This document shows, in pieces, positions 1 to 9,539 of a stretch of DNA of 64,000 nucleotides. Position 1 is the first letter of the stretch; each line of letters starts with the position of its first letter. The notes under the pieces are model-generated. The model saw only the letters and a program-made list of their open reading frames with translations. It did not search any database and had not been told where the DNA came from. This DNA is from Megascapheus bottae (lineage: Eukaryota > Chordata > Mammalia > Rodentia > Geomyidae): positions 18,640,777 to 18,704,776 of the forward strand of contig JANJXV010000020.1 in the NCBI GenBank assembly GCA_024803745.1, in the 5' to 3' direction. The translations under genes were made by a program, and so were the position numbers.

Positions 1-125
1 AAGATTGTCAAGTGATGCCAGTGCCTGGCCCCAGTAAACTCATACACAATAAGGACAGAAAAGGCATTGCTTTTGTAGAAAACATAACTCTGGTAGAACA
101 AAGAAGGGCTGTTTGTTTTCTGTAT

Positions 126-322
126 GGGCTGGGAGTTTGGCCTAGTGGTTAAAGTGCTTGCCTAGCGTGCACGAAGACCCGGGTTTGATTCCTTGGTACC
201 ACATACATAGAAAAAAGCCGGAAGTGGTGCTAAGGCTCAAGTGGTAGAGCTCTAGCCTTGAGAAAGTCCAAGGACAGTGCTCAGGCCCTGAACTCAAGCC
301 CAGGACTGGCAAAAAAAAGAAA
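126..322 (+). mobile_element. Family A SINE (ID-like dimer)
   Basis: This is a near-complete copy of the commonest SINE in the window. The left half is tRNA-like, with an A-box-like GGCCTAGTGG and a B-box-like GGGTTTGATTCC (pol III promoter elements). A linker ACATAGAAAAAAGCC follows, then a second ID-like half with GTGGTAGAGCTCTAGCC, ending in GGACTGGC plus an A-rich tail. The dimer layout fits the IDL-Geo family of geomyoid rodents, which is an inference from memory. No clean TSD was found. Confidence 0.9.
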
Positions 323-670
323 AATAATCTGTCTTTGTATGAACAATTCTCTCCTTACCCAACCTGAGCATATCAAATGGCATCATCAGGAAAATAAAAC
401 AAAAACACTCTGAACCAAAAGATTTACAGTAAAGGAAAAAATGCTAAGAGTAGACAACCTAAAAGTAGAAGTGGTAGAATTTAGGGATTTGTAACTGACA
501 TTAATTCTTGCTGTGTTTAATACTTGGTGTCCTACAGAATAGTTACCAAAAAATTTTAGGCTTCATATGTATTTAAGTTACATAACTTATGTATAGTTAC
601 CTTTGAAGGTAATGAGAAATGGTAGATTAATGGAAAGAAGTTAAATTGCCCTTGTAAGAATTAAACACAA

Positions 671-905
671 AGCTCATGCTTGGTGGCTCACGCTTGTAAT
701 CCTAGCATCTCGGGAGGTTGAGATCTGAGGATCACAGTTCAAAGCCAACCTGGGCACTAAAACATCCCTGAGACTCTTATCTCCAAATAATCAACAGGAA
801 ACCGAAAGTGGTGCTGTGACTCAAGGGGTAGGGTGGTAGCCTTGAGCTGAAGAGCTCAGGGACAGTGCCCAGGCCCAGAGTTCAAGTTCCACAACTGAAA
901 AAAAT
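671..905 (+). mobile_element. Family B SINE (B1-like plus ID-like composite)
   Basis: The left third carries the 7SL/B1 signature GGTGGCTCACGCTTGTAATCC and GGGAGGTTGAG. A bridge follows (GACTCTTATCTCCAA). The ID-like right part has GGTAGCCTTGAGCTGAAGAGC and GTTCAAGTTCC before a short A tail. The overall plan fits B1-dID type rodent SINEs. The copy is moderately diverged. Confidence 0.88.
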
Positions 906-962
906 GTATTACAAACAATAAATAAGTTGGTAAATGACTATAGTGATCCTCTGCTTCATCTT

Positions 963-1015
963 TTTTATATATTTTTATTGTAATTAAAGAAGGGTTACAT
1001 TATATTCACCAGATT
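963..1015 (-). mobile_element. Ultra-short L1 insertion (3' end only)
   Basis: Fifty-three bases match the reverse complement of the L1 3' terminus seen in full at 12785-12838 and 53770-53829, including the AATTACAATAAA motif read on the minus strand. A perfect 13-bp TSD (TCTGCTTCATCTT) flanks it at 950-962 and 1016-1028. It is therefore an independent, extremely 5'-truncated insertion rather than a fragment of a longer element. Confidence 0.88.
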
Positions 1016-1028
1016 TCTGCTTCATCTT

Positions 1029-2280
1029 GTTTAAAGAAAACATCACTGCTATTCTTTTTATCTCTCATGATTCTTTTCTTAAATTCAAATGTTCTATTTA
1101 CCTTAAGACTTATAAAACTTCTACCTCAAAATGTTTGCTTTGATCACAATGTGCACTCCTGTTTAACACTCATTGATAACTGCCACTCTATCGTGAATAT
1201 TCTTTTTTAATACACCAAGTTACAGTATGATAGTGTGTACCAACTTATGTTTTATCTCTGTCACCATTTTGATATATTGGAGGAATGATTATGTAGAAAA
1301 TTGAATGGTTTATTGCATCTTAACAGCTTCTGATTTGAAAAATAAATCTGTTGTTCTAACCATGCTCATATTTCAAAAATATAAGGCATTTGAAATTTAA
1401 GAAATGAAATAGAATTGACCGAGATACTGGCTTGACTTCTTTGGATTTACCATGTTTAAACACCATGGAAGCTGCTATGTGAAATGCAGAGAATATAACA
1501 TTGAAATATAACACAAAAGTAGAGCTGCTATGTGAAATGCAGAGAATATAACATTGACAATTTCCAAGAATGTCTGTGATAACTTGCTCCAAATCTAGAA
1601 GAAAGAGATGAGGCCAATTCTTCCTCCTTGAAATTGTTTTATTACATCCTGCTTGATGCAATATTTTACCATATAGTTCATTTTCAGTTTTTTCCCCTCA
1701 ATATTTAATTATCCTATCAGGATGGACAGGGAAGGTCCCTGACTCATATTCCTGGTGTGTTTCTAAAGAGGAGAGCATTGTCAGAAACAAGAAAGTCTCA
1801 CACGTCATTCACATAAGAGCAGTAAACAAGGTTTATAGCTTTCTCTGAGAACTATGTGGCTTGGATGATGTGTAAAATTAACCTCAAGAAGCAGTATCAT
1901 TGATAACAGAAAGATAAAAGAAAACGCTCTAGGAAAAGATAGACCACGCCAATTTAGCTCTTTTGTGTACTAGTGATTATGCTAATTCTTTTATGAGCAT
2001 TATTTTGTACGATATATTAATATGTATAAGGAAGATACTTATGCTTCAAAGATAAGACACAGGAGTAACAGAGGCTTGTACCACAATGCCCAGGATGCAA
2101 GCATTTCAAACCATTTCAACTTCAGCATAGACTCTTAGCCATATATGGTAAGTAATGACATATGGTTATCATGACTTATCTCAAACTTCTTATATGATGT
2201 ATTCTTGTACTTTCAGACATGTATACAGAAATTAAAATTTTTATCACTCCAATTTCTCATCAATCTTTAAATCATATCTA
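1029..2280. other. Unique AT-rich sequence with one short duplication
   Basis: No recognisable gene or repeat family was seen. The only structure found is a perfect 35-bp direct repeat at 1470-1504 and 1523-1557. A 101-codon minus-strand frame crosses it but looks like chance. Confidence 0.5.
1470..1557. repeat. Perfect 35-bp direct repeat, period 53
   Basis: Copies at 1470-1504 and 1523-1557 are identical over 35 bases. Each begins AGCTGCTATGTG and ends AACATTGA. The 18-bp spacer is AT-rich. The lack of mismatches implies a recent local duplication. Confidence 0.9.
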
Positions 2281-2517
2281 TTTTTTTTCCTTTTTTTTCT
2301 TGGCAGTGGGACTTGAACTCTGGGCCTGAGGGTTGTCCCTGAGCTCTTCAGCTTAAGGCTACCACCCTACCCTTGAGCCATAGCCCCACTTCCCATTTTC
2401 TAGTCATTAATTGGACATAAAATCTCATGGGTATTTCCAGGCTGGTTTTGAACCACAATCCTCAGATCTTAGCCTCCTGAGTAGCTAGGATTACAGTCAT
2501 GAGCTACCACGCCTGGC
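2281..2517 (-). mobile_element. Family B SINE
   Basis: The order is reversed: T-rich tail, then the ID-like part (GGACTTGAACTCTGGGCC, CTTCAGCTTAAGGCTACC), then the B1-like part (GCCTCCTGAGTAGCTAGG, GAGCTACCACGCCTGGC). The element is complete and moderately diverged. Confidence 0.88.
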
Positions 2518-3480
2518 TCCTGTGTACTATTCTTTCTATAACCATTATCTCTCTTGGACAACTATCAATCCATAAATTCTTCCTAACCTATTTTCTTCTG
2601 CTCCTGTATACTCTAGACTACTCTCAACACAGAAATCAATGGAATCCCAAAACAGCATCTATAAGAGGAGGAAAAAAAAACCTTTGAAAAACTCAATAGC
2701 TTCTAAAAGTCAGCTAAAGTGCAACTTAAACACGCATTATGTTCCTTATTGTCTCTCTCTGTCTATTCAAACATGCTTAGTAAGAGGATGTTTTTTATAT
2801 CTGGCAATGGATGAAAACCACAGGAAACTCGTTATTTTACCTTTACTTTTAGCATATGAAGAAGTAGTTGGGGTTATATATTCTGGAGACTGCTTGAGTA
2901 TAAATCCTAAATTAGGACACATAAAATTGCACAAAGTTTGACATTTACCTTTTGCCTCAAATTTTTTTCTCTGAGAAATGCATAATATTAGCAATTCATA
3001 TATATTGAGATAACTGAGAATTAAATGTATTACTAGGTTTAAAGGCATTTAGACTCATTCTTGACACATGGGAGAGTTGTTATTTGTTGTTTTTACCTGA
3101 TAATGGAAAAAATAGGTCAGGTTAAAGTCAATACTATAGTTTATAATTAAATAACTATGCATAGCCTAGGACTATATGATTCCTCTAGTATCTTAATTGA
3201 CAATATCTTATCAACCTTTGTTCCCTATCGTTTATTAGTGGACACCTCTATCTTCACTCTAGGGTTAAAGTGAAGAAAGGGATGAAGGAAAAGCATCCTA
3301 AGTTCTTACTTGACTGCAAGGATTTTAAGATGGCTTAAGCCATTTCTGAACCTGGCCATCCCAGAATTCTTTCCCTTTAGGGAAGTTTTAACCCCTTTTG
3401 TATAGTCTACAACATATCACATGTGACAGGCGAGTACATTGTGAATATTTCCCTATATTCCCTAATGCATAAGGAGTAGG
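2518..3480. other. Unique AT-rich sequence
   Basis: No gene or repeat family could be recognised. Overlapping open frames of 60-100 codons on both strands lack codon or domain signal and were not called. Confidence 0.4.
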
Positions 3481-3487
3481 GATCTCA

Positions 3488-3532
3488 TCTCTCTCTCTCC
3501 TCTCTCTCTTCTCTCTCTTCTCTCTCTTCTCT

Positions 3533-3563
<31 letters not shown>

Positions 3564-3606
3564 TTTGTGGGTCATGGGGCTTGATATATATATATATATA
3601 TGCATG
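3488..3606. repeat. CT-rich microsatellite, SINE stub and TA/GCAT repeat
   Basis: The tract starts as TCTCTCTTC units and becomes pure (CT)n to about 3564. A stub of about 20 bp then matches the 3' part of a minus-strand family B SINE (GGGTCATGGGGCTTGA). This is followed by (TA)n and TGCATGCATGC. The SINE stub suggests that the microsatellite replaced most of the element. Confidence 0.8.
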
Positions 3607-3934
3607 CATGCTTATACATTCAAAAATATACTTCAAATGGAATATTTTGTCACACCTAGTCATTTGTTATTTTGCATTTCTGATCATTTTAACACTATTC
3701 TATGTACATAAAATTCACAAGTTCTAAATAATAACAAAATTATGAATTATATATAACAATAATTTTCTACTGGCTAAATTGATGTCTATAAAATGTAATT
3801 TATATTTATTTTCTATATAAGTTGACATTACATACAAACTAACTTATAAATATGCACATATGTATCATATATATTTACATTTGAATTTATATTATATTTA
3901 CATAATGTGAAAAGCTGAAATTTAAAATAATAAA

Positions 3935-4191
3935 ATCACTCATATTTTTTGTTTTGTGGGTCATGGGGCTTGAACTAGGCCTGGGCACTCTCCCTGAGCT
4001 TTCAGATCAAGGTAACCGCCTTACCCTTGAGCCAAGCCCCCCCTTCCCATTTTCTAGAGATTAATTAGAGGTAAGACTCTCAGGTCCTTTTCTGACTGGG
4101 CTGGCTTTGAACCTTGATCCTCAGATCTCAGCCTCCTGAGTAGCTAGGATTATAGGTATGAGCCACCATGCCCAGCTATCACTCATATTTT
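3935..4191 (-). mobile_element. Family B SINE with 14-bp TSD
   Basis: The SINE body spans about 3949-4177 on the minus strand. Perfect 14-bp TSDs (ATCACTCATATTTT) lie at 3935-3948 and 4178-4191. The B1-like end reads AGCCACCATGCCCAGCT. The exact TSDs mark this as a clean target-primed insertion. Confidence 0.92.
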
Positions 4192-4330
4192 GTTTCATTT
4201 TGAAGACAGTATATGTCACTACTTTCTTTTTATGAGGAACTGGAAGGTGAGAAATCAGGTATACAAAAATTTTAGTAACTTTTTTAGTTAATAAAAAGAA
4301 AATTTTTATTTGAACATTGACTTAGTTATA

Positions 4331-4552
4331 TAATGCCATCTCTTTTTTTTTTTCACCAGTCGTGGGCTTGGGCTCAGAGCCTGAGCACTGTCCTTGGACT
4401 TTCTCAAGGCTAGCACTCTACCACTTGAGCCTCAGCACCATTTCTGTCTTTTTGGTATGTATTTGGTACTGAGGAATCGAACCCGGGTCTTCGTGCATGC
4501 TAGGCAAGCACTCTACCGCTAGGCCAAACTCCCGGCCCTAATACCATCTCTT
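4331..4552 (-). mobile_element. Family A SINE with TSD
   Basis: The element body is about 4345-4538, minus strand, with a T-run tail. The tRNA-like half keeps GGAATCGAACCCGGG (reverse of the B box). TSDs of 14 bp with one mismatch (TAATGCCATCTCTT and TAATACCATCTCTT) lie at 4331-4344 and 4539-4552. Confidence 0.92.
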
Positions 4553-5319
4553 GATTGTTTCCATTTTTTACTTCCCAACATATTGATTTGTGTAGTATGA
4601 GTCAAGTTCACAAGAATGAAATGAACCTCTATTAGCTCAATTGAAATTCAGTCAATCAAGATGGCATAAATATAGTTTTTAAACTTGAATGTGCTTAATC
4701 ATAGCTCAAAAATTAAGTCCTATTTTCAAATCACGAGATATTTATAAAGCAACCTCCAAATACCACTATATCTAAGCCAATGATCAGAAGCTCTTATAGC
4801 ATGATCTTAGATAAGCATCATAGCAGGAAACAGCTCTATATGTCCCTTTTCCATTGTTGTACACATAATTCAAATAAGAAAGTATCAAAGGACAAATATG
4901 GTTAAAATGTGGTTGCACAAAATATAAAATGATGCCAATATACAACAAGGCCACGATTATCAGAAACTACGTATCAGGTACTGAATTAAAACTTACTCTA
5001 TGAAACTGTGCCATTACTAGTTTCAAGGTCATCACTATAGTTAGGATTCTTTCAAAAATATATCTATACCACATAACAGGAGCTAATTTTTCTTTCTCCT
5101 TATTTGCTTGTCATTATTCTAAGAAACCTCTGAAAATACTGGAATGAAAACCCTGACTGAAATGATTTTATAGAAACACTTCTCTTAAATGCCATTATTT
5201 CTACAAATGCTATGCAGAACAGAGTCCCATTGTGGATTGGTTTGATCACATTTTCTGGCATGTTTAATATGTGGGAAAGTGATAGATTTAACACAGAAGT
5301 ATGTTCAAGTAAAAAAGTT
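4553..5319. other. Unique sequence
   Basis: No gene, RNA or repeat family could be recognised in this AT-rich interval. Confidence 0.4.
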
Positions 5320-5522
5320 TTATAATTGGGGCCAGGAGTTTGGCCTAGTGGTATTCGTGCATGCACGAATACCCGGGTTCAATTCCTCTGTACCACACAC
5401 ATAGAAAAAAGCCGGAAGTGGTGCTGAATCTCAAGTGGTAGAGCTCTAGCCTTGAGAAAGTCCAAGGACAGTGCTCAGGCCCTGAGCCCAAGCCCAAGAC
5501 TGGCAAAAAAAAAATTATAATT
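5320..5522 (+). mobile_element. Family A SINE with rearranged promoter region
   Basis: The element spans about 5328-5514 and is flanked by short TTATAATT repeats at 5320-5327 and 5515-5522. The segment between the A box and B box has lost the normal GAGTGCTTGCCTAGC. It instead forms a perfect 24-bp palindrome at 5350-5373. The right half and the A tail are normal. Confidence 0.9.
5350..5373. repeat. Perfect 24-bp palindrome inside a SINE
   Basis: Twenty-four bases centred on TGCA read identically on both strands. Each half matches the normal family A segment TGCACGAATACC seen near 14273-14284. A templated repair event during insertion could have copied one arm as an inverted repeat. Confidence 0.9.
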
Positions 5523-6158
5523 AGTAATAGTGAATTTTCTTGAATGATAGTTTGTCCATGTTTATAATTAAATATGACAAATAGTTTGTAAGTGATCTAA
5601 ACTTAAAGATTTGAAAAACTGACTCAGTCTCTTGGAACCACACCCTTGTGTTTTCACAGTTGTGAAAGAAAAAACTGATTTGCTAGAGTCAACTTAATTA
5701 AATTCCAACAATCCTAAGGTGCGATAACACTGATATGTAATCTAGGGAAATAAAATCATTTTCGCTCATCTACCTTGGTTTCTAGACTCAACAAATCATA
5801 TAGAGTATTCAACTGACAACCAAACTCTAGTATTAATATAGTCAACCAGGTTCTCTTTTCTGTTTACAAGATTTTTAAAGAGAAAATAATAGTAAGTTTA
5901 GCTCTTAGATTGTTTCCTTTCCTTAGAAAATTACAGTAAATATCACTTAATGACAGTCAAGTTAGTCTTTATTTGTAGAACATCCATTCATTCAAAAATG
6001 TTGCCAAATTATACATGTAAGTTAGGAAATAAAGCAAAATGATAAACAAATAGTATAAAATCTTGGCCTTATAGATGCCTATCTATTACAGCATATACAA
6101 TAGAAAAACATAATTATATCAAACTATAATAAATATTATTATAAAAAAAGGAAAGGTA
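5523..6158. other. Unique AT-rich sequence
   Basis: No recognisable gene or repeat was found. Confidence 0.4.
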
Positions 6159-6412
6159 CTGGGCCATGAGTATGGCCAAGTGGTAGAGTGTTCACCTAGC
6201 ATATACAAAGCCCTGGGTTCAATTCCCTAGAACCAAATACACAGAAAAAGCCTGAAGTGGCATTGAGGCTAAAGTGGCAGAGTGCTACCCTTGAGCAAAA
6301 AGTGTCCAAGGACAGTGCCCAGGCCCTGAGTTCAAGCCCCAACCCTGGCATAAAGGAAAGGAAAGAAAGGAAAGGAAAGGAAAGGAAAGGAAAGGAAAGA
6401 AAAGAAAAGAAA
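6159..6412 (+). mobile_element. Divergent family A SINE with GGAAA-repeat tail
   Basis: The left half keeps a more ID-like form (GCCCTGGGTTCAATTCCC) than other copies, suggesting an older subfamily. The tail has expanded into (GGAAA)n at about 6353-6412. The short open frame through this copy is not a gene. Confidence 0.85.
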
Positions 6413-6460
6413 TGGTACTATATGAATGGGTATATATTAATCTATAATTAGAAAGTCAAT

Positions 6461-6667
6461 GGGGCCATGAGTTTGGCCTAGTGATAGCGTGCTTGCTTAG
6501 CATGCATGAAGACCCAGGTGCTTGATTTCTGTGTATCACATACATAGAAAAAAGCCAGAAGTTTTCTGTGGCTGAAGTGATAGAGCTCTAGCCTTGAGAA
6601 AACCATACAACAGTGCTTAGGCCTAAGCCCAGGACTGGCAAAAAGAAAGAAAGAAAGGAAGAAAGGA
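6461..6667 (+). mobile_element. Family A SINE
   Basis: Both halves are present, but with small changes such as an extra base in the B box (CCCAGGTGCTTGATTTC). The tail is GAAA/GGAA-rich. It lies just downstream of the 6159 copy in the same orientation. Confidence 0.85.
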
Positions 6668-6822
6668 TCAGTCAAGGAAAAACTTTCAGAAAAAGGAAAG
6701 ATTTAATAACTTAACATAAACAATACATAAAAGAACGAATCAAAGAATGAGAACACAAGTTATATGATGACTGAAAAATATGACATATTAGAAGAACTGA
6801 AGGAAGGTTTTATTATTGTTAC

Positions 6823-7381
6823 TGTGATGGCTTGAGTATTATCCATGAAGCTGATTATGTAGGAAATGATCCTGTTATACAAAATGTTTGTAAGCAATTG
6901 TTGGAGACCATTGTTTTCAGCCTCCTGAGGAAGTAAGATTATAAGTTGGCACCTGGCAGCTCGCTAATGAGTCAGTACTTGCTGACCAGGAAGTTTCCTT
7001 GCATTTGTTGATTTGTTTCTTCCACGCTTGTGGATACAGTGGATCGCTAGATTTCTTCCAGGTTTGTTTGCTGCTTTGCAGATGACCTTTACTGTGATTG
7101 GCTGCTTAAGGATATAAATAGTGTGGGATTTCCATGGAAGGGAGGATAAAGGAGAAAGGCAGAGAAAGGAAAAGGGCAGAGGAGAGGAGAATAGAGAAAA
7201 GGCAGAGAGAGGAGAAAGGAGAGAGGCAGAGAGGAGGAAAAGGAGAAGGGAAGAGAGAAGGAGAAAGGAGAAAAGAAGATAGGAGAGAGAAATAAAAGAC
7301 CTCTGCTTGCAGCGATTTAAGTCTGTGATCATTCCCAGTCTGCCTCTGCAGTGATGTGTCATTGCGGCTGGCTGACGAGCA
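6823..7381 (+). mobile_element. Candidate solo LTR with purine-rich expansion
   Basis: The segment starts TGTGATGG and could end GACGAGCA, giving the TG...CA ends of an LTR. A TATA-like GGATATAAATAG lies near 7111. An AATAAA lies near 7291, followed by a GC-richer stretch that could be R/U5. Between them, about 150 bp are almost pure A/G, which makes an artefactual open frame on the minus strand. No convincing TSD was found. The family was not recognised. A non-LTR origin remains possible. Confidence 0.5.
7135..7292. repeat. GA-rich (polypurine) tract
   Basis: Irregular GGAGA/GAGAA units run for about 150 bases between the TATA-like and AATAAA motifs of the LTR candidate. Their complement encodes a low-complexity S/L/F-rich frame that is not a gene. 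Confidence 0.8.
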
Positions 7382-7689
7382 ATGTTCCCAAGAGTTTAGA
7401 CCTGGTCTGAAAGTACATGAAAATCAACTTGGATAACTGAACTCTGGTATGGTCCCCCTCTCTCCCTTCCTCACACTGCCAGGTTGTGCTAATTGGTGCT
7501 AAACAGTATAATAATCATAGTAAATTGATGATGGACATTCTGGTATTAAGTCACAGAACATGGTAAAAAGTCATCTTGGTTTCTTTAATCCCTCTAGAGT
7601 AAGCTAGTCACCATATTGTAAGCACCTCCCATCACCCTGTGAGATGGGCTACTTGTGATTCAGCCCCCTAAGGAATGGATCTTCCTTTA

Positions 7690-7875
7690 CTCCATAATCA
7701 GTTGAGCTGTAATGGAGCTGAAATTCTAGGCAGCTCTCTGCACACCCTGCATAGAGATCTCAAACCAGAACCACTCAGCCAAGACAATCTAGAATCATGA
7801 CCCAGTGAAAATGGGACAAAAATGAGTTTTGCTATTTTAAACCACTATGTATTGGTAACATATTAAGATTTCTGA
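7690..7875 (+). mobile_element. Possible ancient MaLR (MLT1-like) LTR remnant
   Basis: The order CAGAACCACTCAGCC, AGAATCATGA and GCTATTTTAAACCACTA resembles the 3' part of mammalian MLT1 LTRs as recalled. The match is degenerate and the boundaries are approximate. Confidence 0.4.
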
Positions 7876-9496
7876 AGGGACAAAAAATTGTTTAAACTTA
7901 GGCCACCGTGATTAAGGTATCATTTTAGAAAAGTGCAGAAACCCAAATGGAAGGTAAGAAAAGTGTCAGTATTTCAACTGAGTATCTCAATATGACCCAA
8001 ACCAGGCTAAATATTTATAACTACTGATATATTAAATATATAAATGAATTATTGCTAGTAAATGATAAGCTTATAACTCATGAAGACATATAATCAATTA
8101 TTGTTGATCTTTCACATTGATTCCACCACATACATGGAAATCCTGCCATTCTAGAAAAGCATGAAACTTAGTTTTATTTACTTAGCCATTATCACCTAAA
8201 GTTTTGCCATGTGCATGGAGGTCATCTATTCTACTACAGACTCTAACAAAGTAGCCTCTGGTCATCCTCTGTGCCACAATGACTTTAGAATATTCACTGT
8301 GGTGGTGCTGCAATGACCACACTCAGCAGCAATTTCCAAAATGATGCACTTTACTTTGCCAGGCCTGAAGCAAATACATCACAATTTGCAAAAGCATACG
8401 AGAATAAAGTGCACCTTGTTTCCTTACTTTCTCTGTAATTACCTGTATGGCTTGAAAGAAACATTCACTCCTCTCTTTGCGAAAAATACCTGTTTGACTA
8501 CTAAGGCGTATGGTATTTGCATAAGACCTCATATGGGATTTGCATAAACTGCAGAATGTTTTTAAAAGAAAGTTGTGTGTATATGTGTATGTATGTGGGG
8601 AGGGATACAAAAGCTTCTTTAATGCTTTATACAAACTTGTGGAAAACCTCCACTATGACTGACACTCTTTTCATAATTTACATGCGAATTCCAAGATACT
8701 TTGAATTCTCTTTCAAAAGATCAGGATGTGATTATTGTGCTAAGAGAGTTGAGAAATTTCTAAAGGAATAGAACATGAAGCTTCATGTTAAAAAATACTT
8801 TATTTAGATATTTTGGCTTATAAAATAGGCTTTCTTAATAATACCATAAATGCACAGATTTTTCCAAAACTTAGTTATTCCAAATCCTTTTCACTACATT
8901 GCCAATTAACCACCACTTTTCACTTTTCATTCTCTCCTTATTAATACCATTCAATTGAAAAAAGAAATTTTATCAATTGCCTTATTCAAATGAGTGAGTA
9001 CACTAGACATAGGGTCACATACCCTAACCAATGTGATACAACTTTGTGGGTCTATATTAAACTATTTTTAAGGTTTTTTTCTAAAATCCTTTTCTTCCCC
9101 TAATTTCTGTTGCTACTACCATAGGTTAGAAATCCATCCCCTATATTCTAGACAAATTCCATCATTTCCTTATCTCTCTTGATAGAACAAGCCAGTCTAC
9201 TGACTATGCAACAAAAGTTATCGCCACTCTTGACTCACTCAAGTAATTCTAACATGGCTTCAAAATAAAACCCAAATTTATTAACTTGGCTTCTAAAGGT
9301 CTTTATTAACTTAAACTACTTAATATTTCTTCTTCTGCAATTTAAAAATGAATAATGAATTACTATTGTGTGTTGACTCCAAAATTGTAGTTAAGTCCAC
9401 AGCAGACATTATTAAAGACACAATGAGAATGAGTTATATACTTGGGCTGTAATATCATTGTCTAAACTCTGATCTCCACTCAGCATATTATAACAT
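7876..9496. other. Unique sequence
   Basis: No gene or repeat was recognised. Three overlapping frames of 68-103 codons near 8323-8771 lie on both strands and lack domain signal. Confidence 0.4.
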
Positions 9497-9539
9497 AGAT
9501 ATGTGCTATCCCTTAAGCTCTTGAAAAAAAAAAAGCAAC

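Noticed and set aside
126..200. Possible tRNA gene (A and B boxes)
   Set aside because: The tRNA-like half belongs to a SINE repeated across the window, with no cloverleaf-forming anticodon arm that could be confirmed.
3488..3606. CRISPR-like repeat pattern
   Set aside because: The regular units are simple CT repeats without unique spacers, in mammalian DNA.
3388..3663. 91-codon minus-strand frame rich in Arg-Glu repeats
   Set aside because: It is a translation of the CT microsatellite.
6964..7362. 132-codon minus-strand frame
   Set aside because: It is created by the GA-rich tract, which has few stop codons on the complement. The protein would be low-complexity Ser/Leu/Phe.
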